Shown one piece after another: positions 63,014 through 64,000 of a stretch of DNA of 64,000 nt (the first letter of the stretch is position 1; each line of letters begins with the position of its first letter). Under the pieces are notes generated by a model. It was not told the origin of the DNA. It did not search any database and saw only the letters and a list, made by a program, of their open reading frames with translations. This DNA comes from Chloroflexi bacterium HGW-Chloroflexi-4. GTDB lineage: Bacteria; Chloroflexota; Anaerolineae; Anaerolineales; Anaerolineaceae. The stretch lies in assembly GCA_002840715.1 (NCBI GenBank), contig PHBW01000008.1:62001-126000 (forward strand), given 5' to 3'. The translations under genes and the position numbers were made by a program.

Positions 63014-63202
63014 ATGAAACCTGCACAATATTCACAAATCCCTCAGACCGAGAGACCCATGGAAACCTTCCCCCAGCCGCGCACCATCCCCGAAGCCTGG
63101 GATATGTCAGACATGTTCACCTCCGAAGAAGCCGGTTTTGACCTCAACAACACCGCTGAAGCCACTGAAGAAACCGGAAGTGAAAAATGGGAAGCCCATT
63201 AA
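63014..63202 (+). CDS. Small acidic protein between leuA and leuC
   Basis: A 62-residue protein with a proper AAGGAGAATC ribosome site before ATG 63014. The first half is Pro/Gln-rich ([20 protein letters not shown]) and the second acidic ([20 protein letters not shown]). It has no cysteine, membrane helix or recognised domain. The leuC start lies 16 bp inside its end, so the two are coupled. It may be a small pathway-specific protein, or a translational spacer that sets leuC expression. No family is recognised. Confidence 0.6.
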   Translation: MKPAQYSQIPQTERPMETFPQPRTIPEAWDMSDMFTSEEAGFDLNNTAEATEETGSEKWEAH

Positions 63203-64000
63203 CCCTCTTTCAGAAGGTCTGGAATGAACATTTAGTCACCCAACAGCCTGGCGCACCGGCCATTTTATTTATTGATCTGCACCTGGTCCATGAAGTGACA
63301 TCTCCACAAGCTTTCACCAGCCTTCGCTCGCGCGGTTTGATCGTTCGCAGGCCTGATCGCACCATTGCCACTGTGGATCACGGCGTGCCGACCCTGCCCT
63401 CAAAAGACGGAACGGTCGAAGGCCGTCTTGCCTGGGCGGATGATTTGAGCCGAAAACAAATTGCTCAGCTTGAAGACAATGCCAAAACTTACGGTATCCG
63501 TGCTTATGGACCGGCAAGCTCAAACAACGGTATCGTGCATGTCATCGCTCCTGAATTGGGTTTCACCCAGCCAGGGATGACCATCGTTTGCGGTGACAGC
63601 CACACTTCAACGCACGGCGCTTTCGGCGCTTTAGCCTTTGGCATCGGCACCAGCGAAGTGGAGCATGTACTGGCCTCGCAATGTCTCTTGCAGCACAAAC
63701 CCAAAACCATGGAAGTGCGCATCGATGGCAAACTCTCCAAAGGTGTGACCGCAAAGGATATCATCCTGGCGCTCATCGCAAAAATCGGTGTGGGCGGCGG
63801 CATCGGCTATGTGCTCGAATATTGCGGGTCGGCTATCCGTGCGTTGAGCATGGAAGAACGCATGACCATCTGTAATATGTCCATTGAAGCAGGCGCCCGT
63901 GCAGGTATGATCGCTCCTGATAAAGTCACTTATGATTACATCAAAGGCCGCGAATATGCCCCCAAAGGCGCAGATTGGGATAAATCCCTGGCCTATTGGA
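63187..64000 (+). CDS. leuC: 3-isopropylmalate dehydratase large subunit (3' end cut by window)
   Basis: Aconitase-family Fe-S enzyme that, with LeuD, isomerises isopropylmalate in leucine synthesis. The frame from ATG 63187 ([15 protein letters not shown]) is open to base 64000, giving 271 codons of about 420-470 expected. Typical segments are [35 protein letters not shown] and [12 protein letters not shown], and [20 protein letters not shown]. The first cluster Cys region lies further on. The start has GGAAGTG ahead and lies within the end of the small acidic gene. leuD and leuB are expected just outside the window. Confidence 0.94.
   Translation, partial: MGSPLTLFQKVWNEHLVTQQPGAPAILFIDLHLVHEVTSPQAFTSLRSRGLIVRRPDRTIATVDHGVPTLPSKDGTVEGRLAWADDLSRKQIAQLEDNAKTYGIRAYGPASSNNGIVHVIAPELGFTQPGMTIVCGDSHTSTHGAFGALAFGIGTSEVEHVLASQCLLQHKPKTMEVRIDGKLSKGVTAKDIILALIAKIGVGGGIGYVLEYCGSAIRALSMEERMTICNMSIEAGARAGMIAPDKVTYDYIKGREYAPKGADWDKSLAYW

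Overview
The window looks like chromosomal DNA of an anaerobic or microaerophilic member of Chloroflexota, most likely class Anaerolineae. This is inferred from gene content and style: exported proteins with Thr/Pro linkers, a baseplate-J-like envelope protein beside ruvX and mltG, a LysM protein with a cytosolic zinc ribbon, SlyD-type metal-binding tails and a moderate G+C content. No tRNA, rRNA, CRISPR array, insertion sequence or prophage was seen. Both edges cut a gene: an amidohydrolase on the left and leuC on the right.

Layout. 1-5.7 kb: an amidohydrolase fused to a CYTH domain, malQ, a drug/metabolite transporter, superoxide dismutase and a seven-iron-type ferredoxin. 5.7-8.8 kb (minus strand): a translationally coupled envelope operon, baseplate-J-like protein, ruvX, mltG. 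8.9-17.9 kb: a lipoprotein followed by a DNA-processing cluster of DnaQ-like exonuclease, AddB-like helicase, UvrD-like helicase, a free-standing Fe-S PD-(D/E)XK nuclease and RecJ. This resembles AddAB/AdnAB taken apart into separate polypeptides. 17.9-26.1 kb: L,D-transpeptidase, hemW, a LysM protein, and a minus-strand run capA, cyclase, class III aminotransferase, trxB.

26.3-34.2 kb: a thiolase, a winged-helix protein, a 1156-residue GH13 protein, a broken GH57/DUF3536 gene and an SDR protein. 34.3-37.3 kb: a TIM-barrel-like protein, ftsZ and two small proteins. 37.4-40.7 kb: an anchored protein, a DUF362 protein and a NapH-NapG-like polyferredoxin fusion. 40.8-47.3 kb: slyD, a metallo-beta-lactamase-fold hydrolase, degV, two membrane proteins, ygiQ and an rRNA methyltransferase. 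47.3-55.9 kb: a signalling island with a 1254-residue sensor kinase, a decaying response regulator, a second kinase, a REC-HDOD and a REC-HD-GYP-like regulator. 56.0-64.0 kb: the branched-chain amino-acid operon ilvD-ilvB-ilvN-ilvC-leuA-orf-leuC.

The strongest regulatory finding is in front of ilvD. A near-consensus sigma-70 promoter is followed by a 41-codon leader peptide in which 12 of 13 consecutive codons specify Leu, Val or Ile, then a 29-bp tandem duplication and an intrinsic terminator. That is the layout of a ribosome-mediated attenuator. Other points for a second look are the split AddAB-like cassette, the amidohydrolase-CYTH fusion, the NapH-NapG fusion with an internal twin-arginine motif, the response regulator that lost its phospho-acceptor and acquired two in-frame stops, and the small proteins beside ftsZ and between leuA and leuC.
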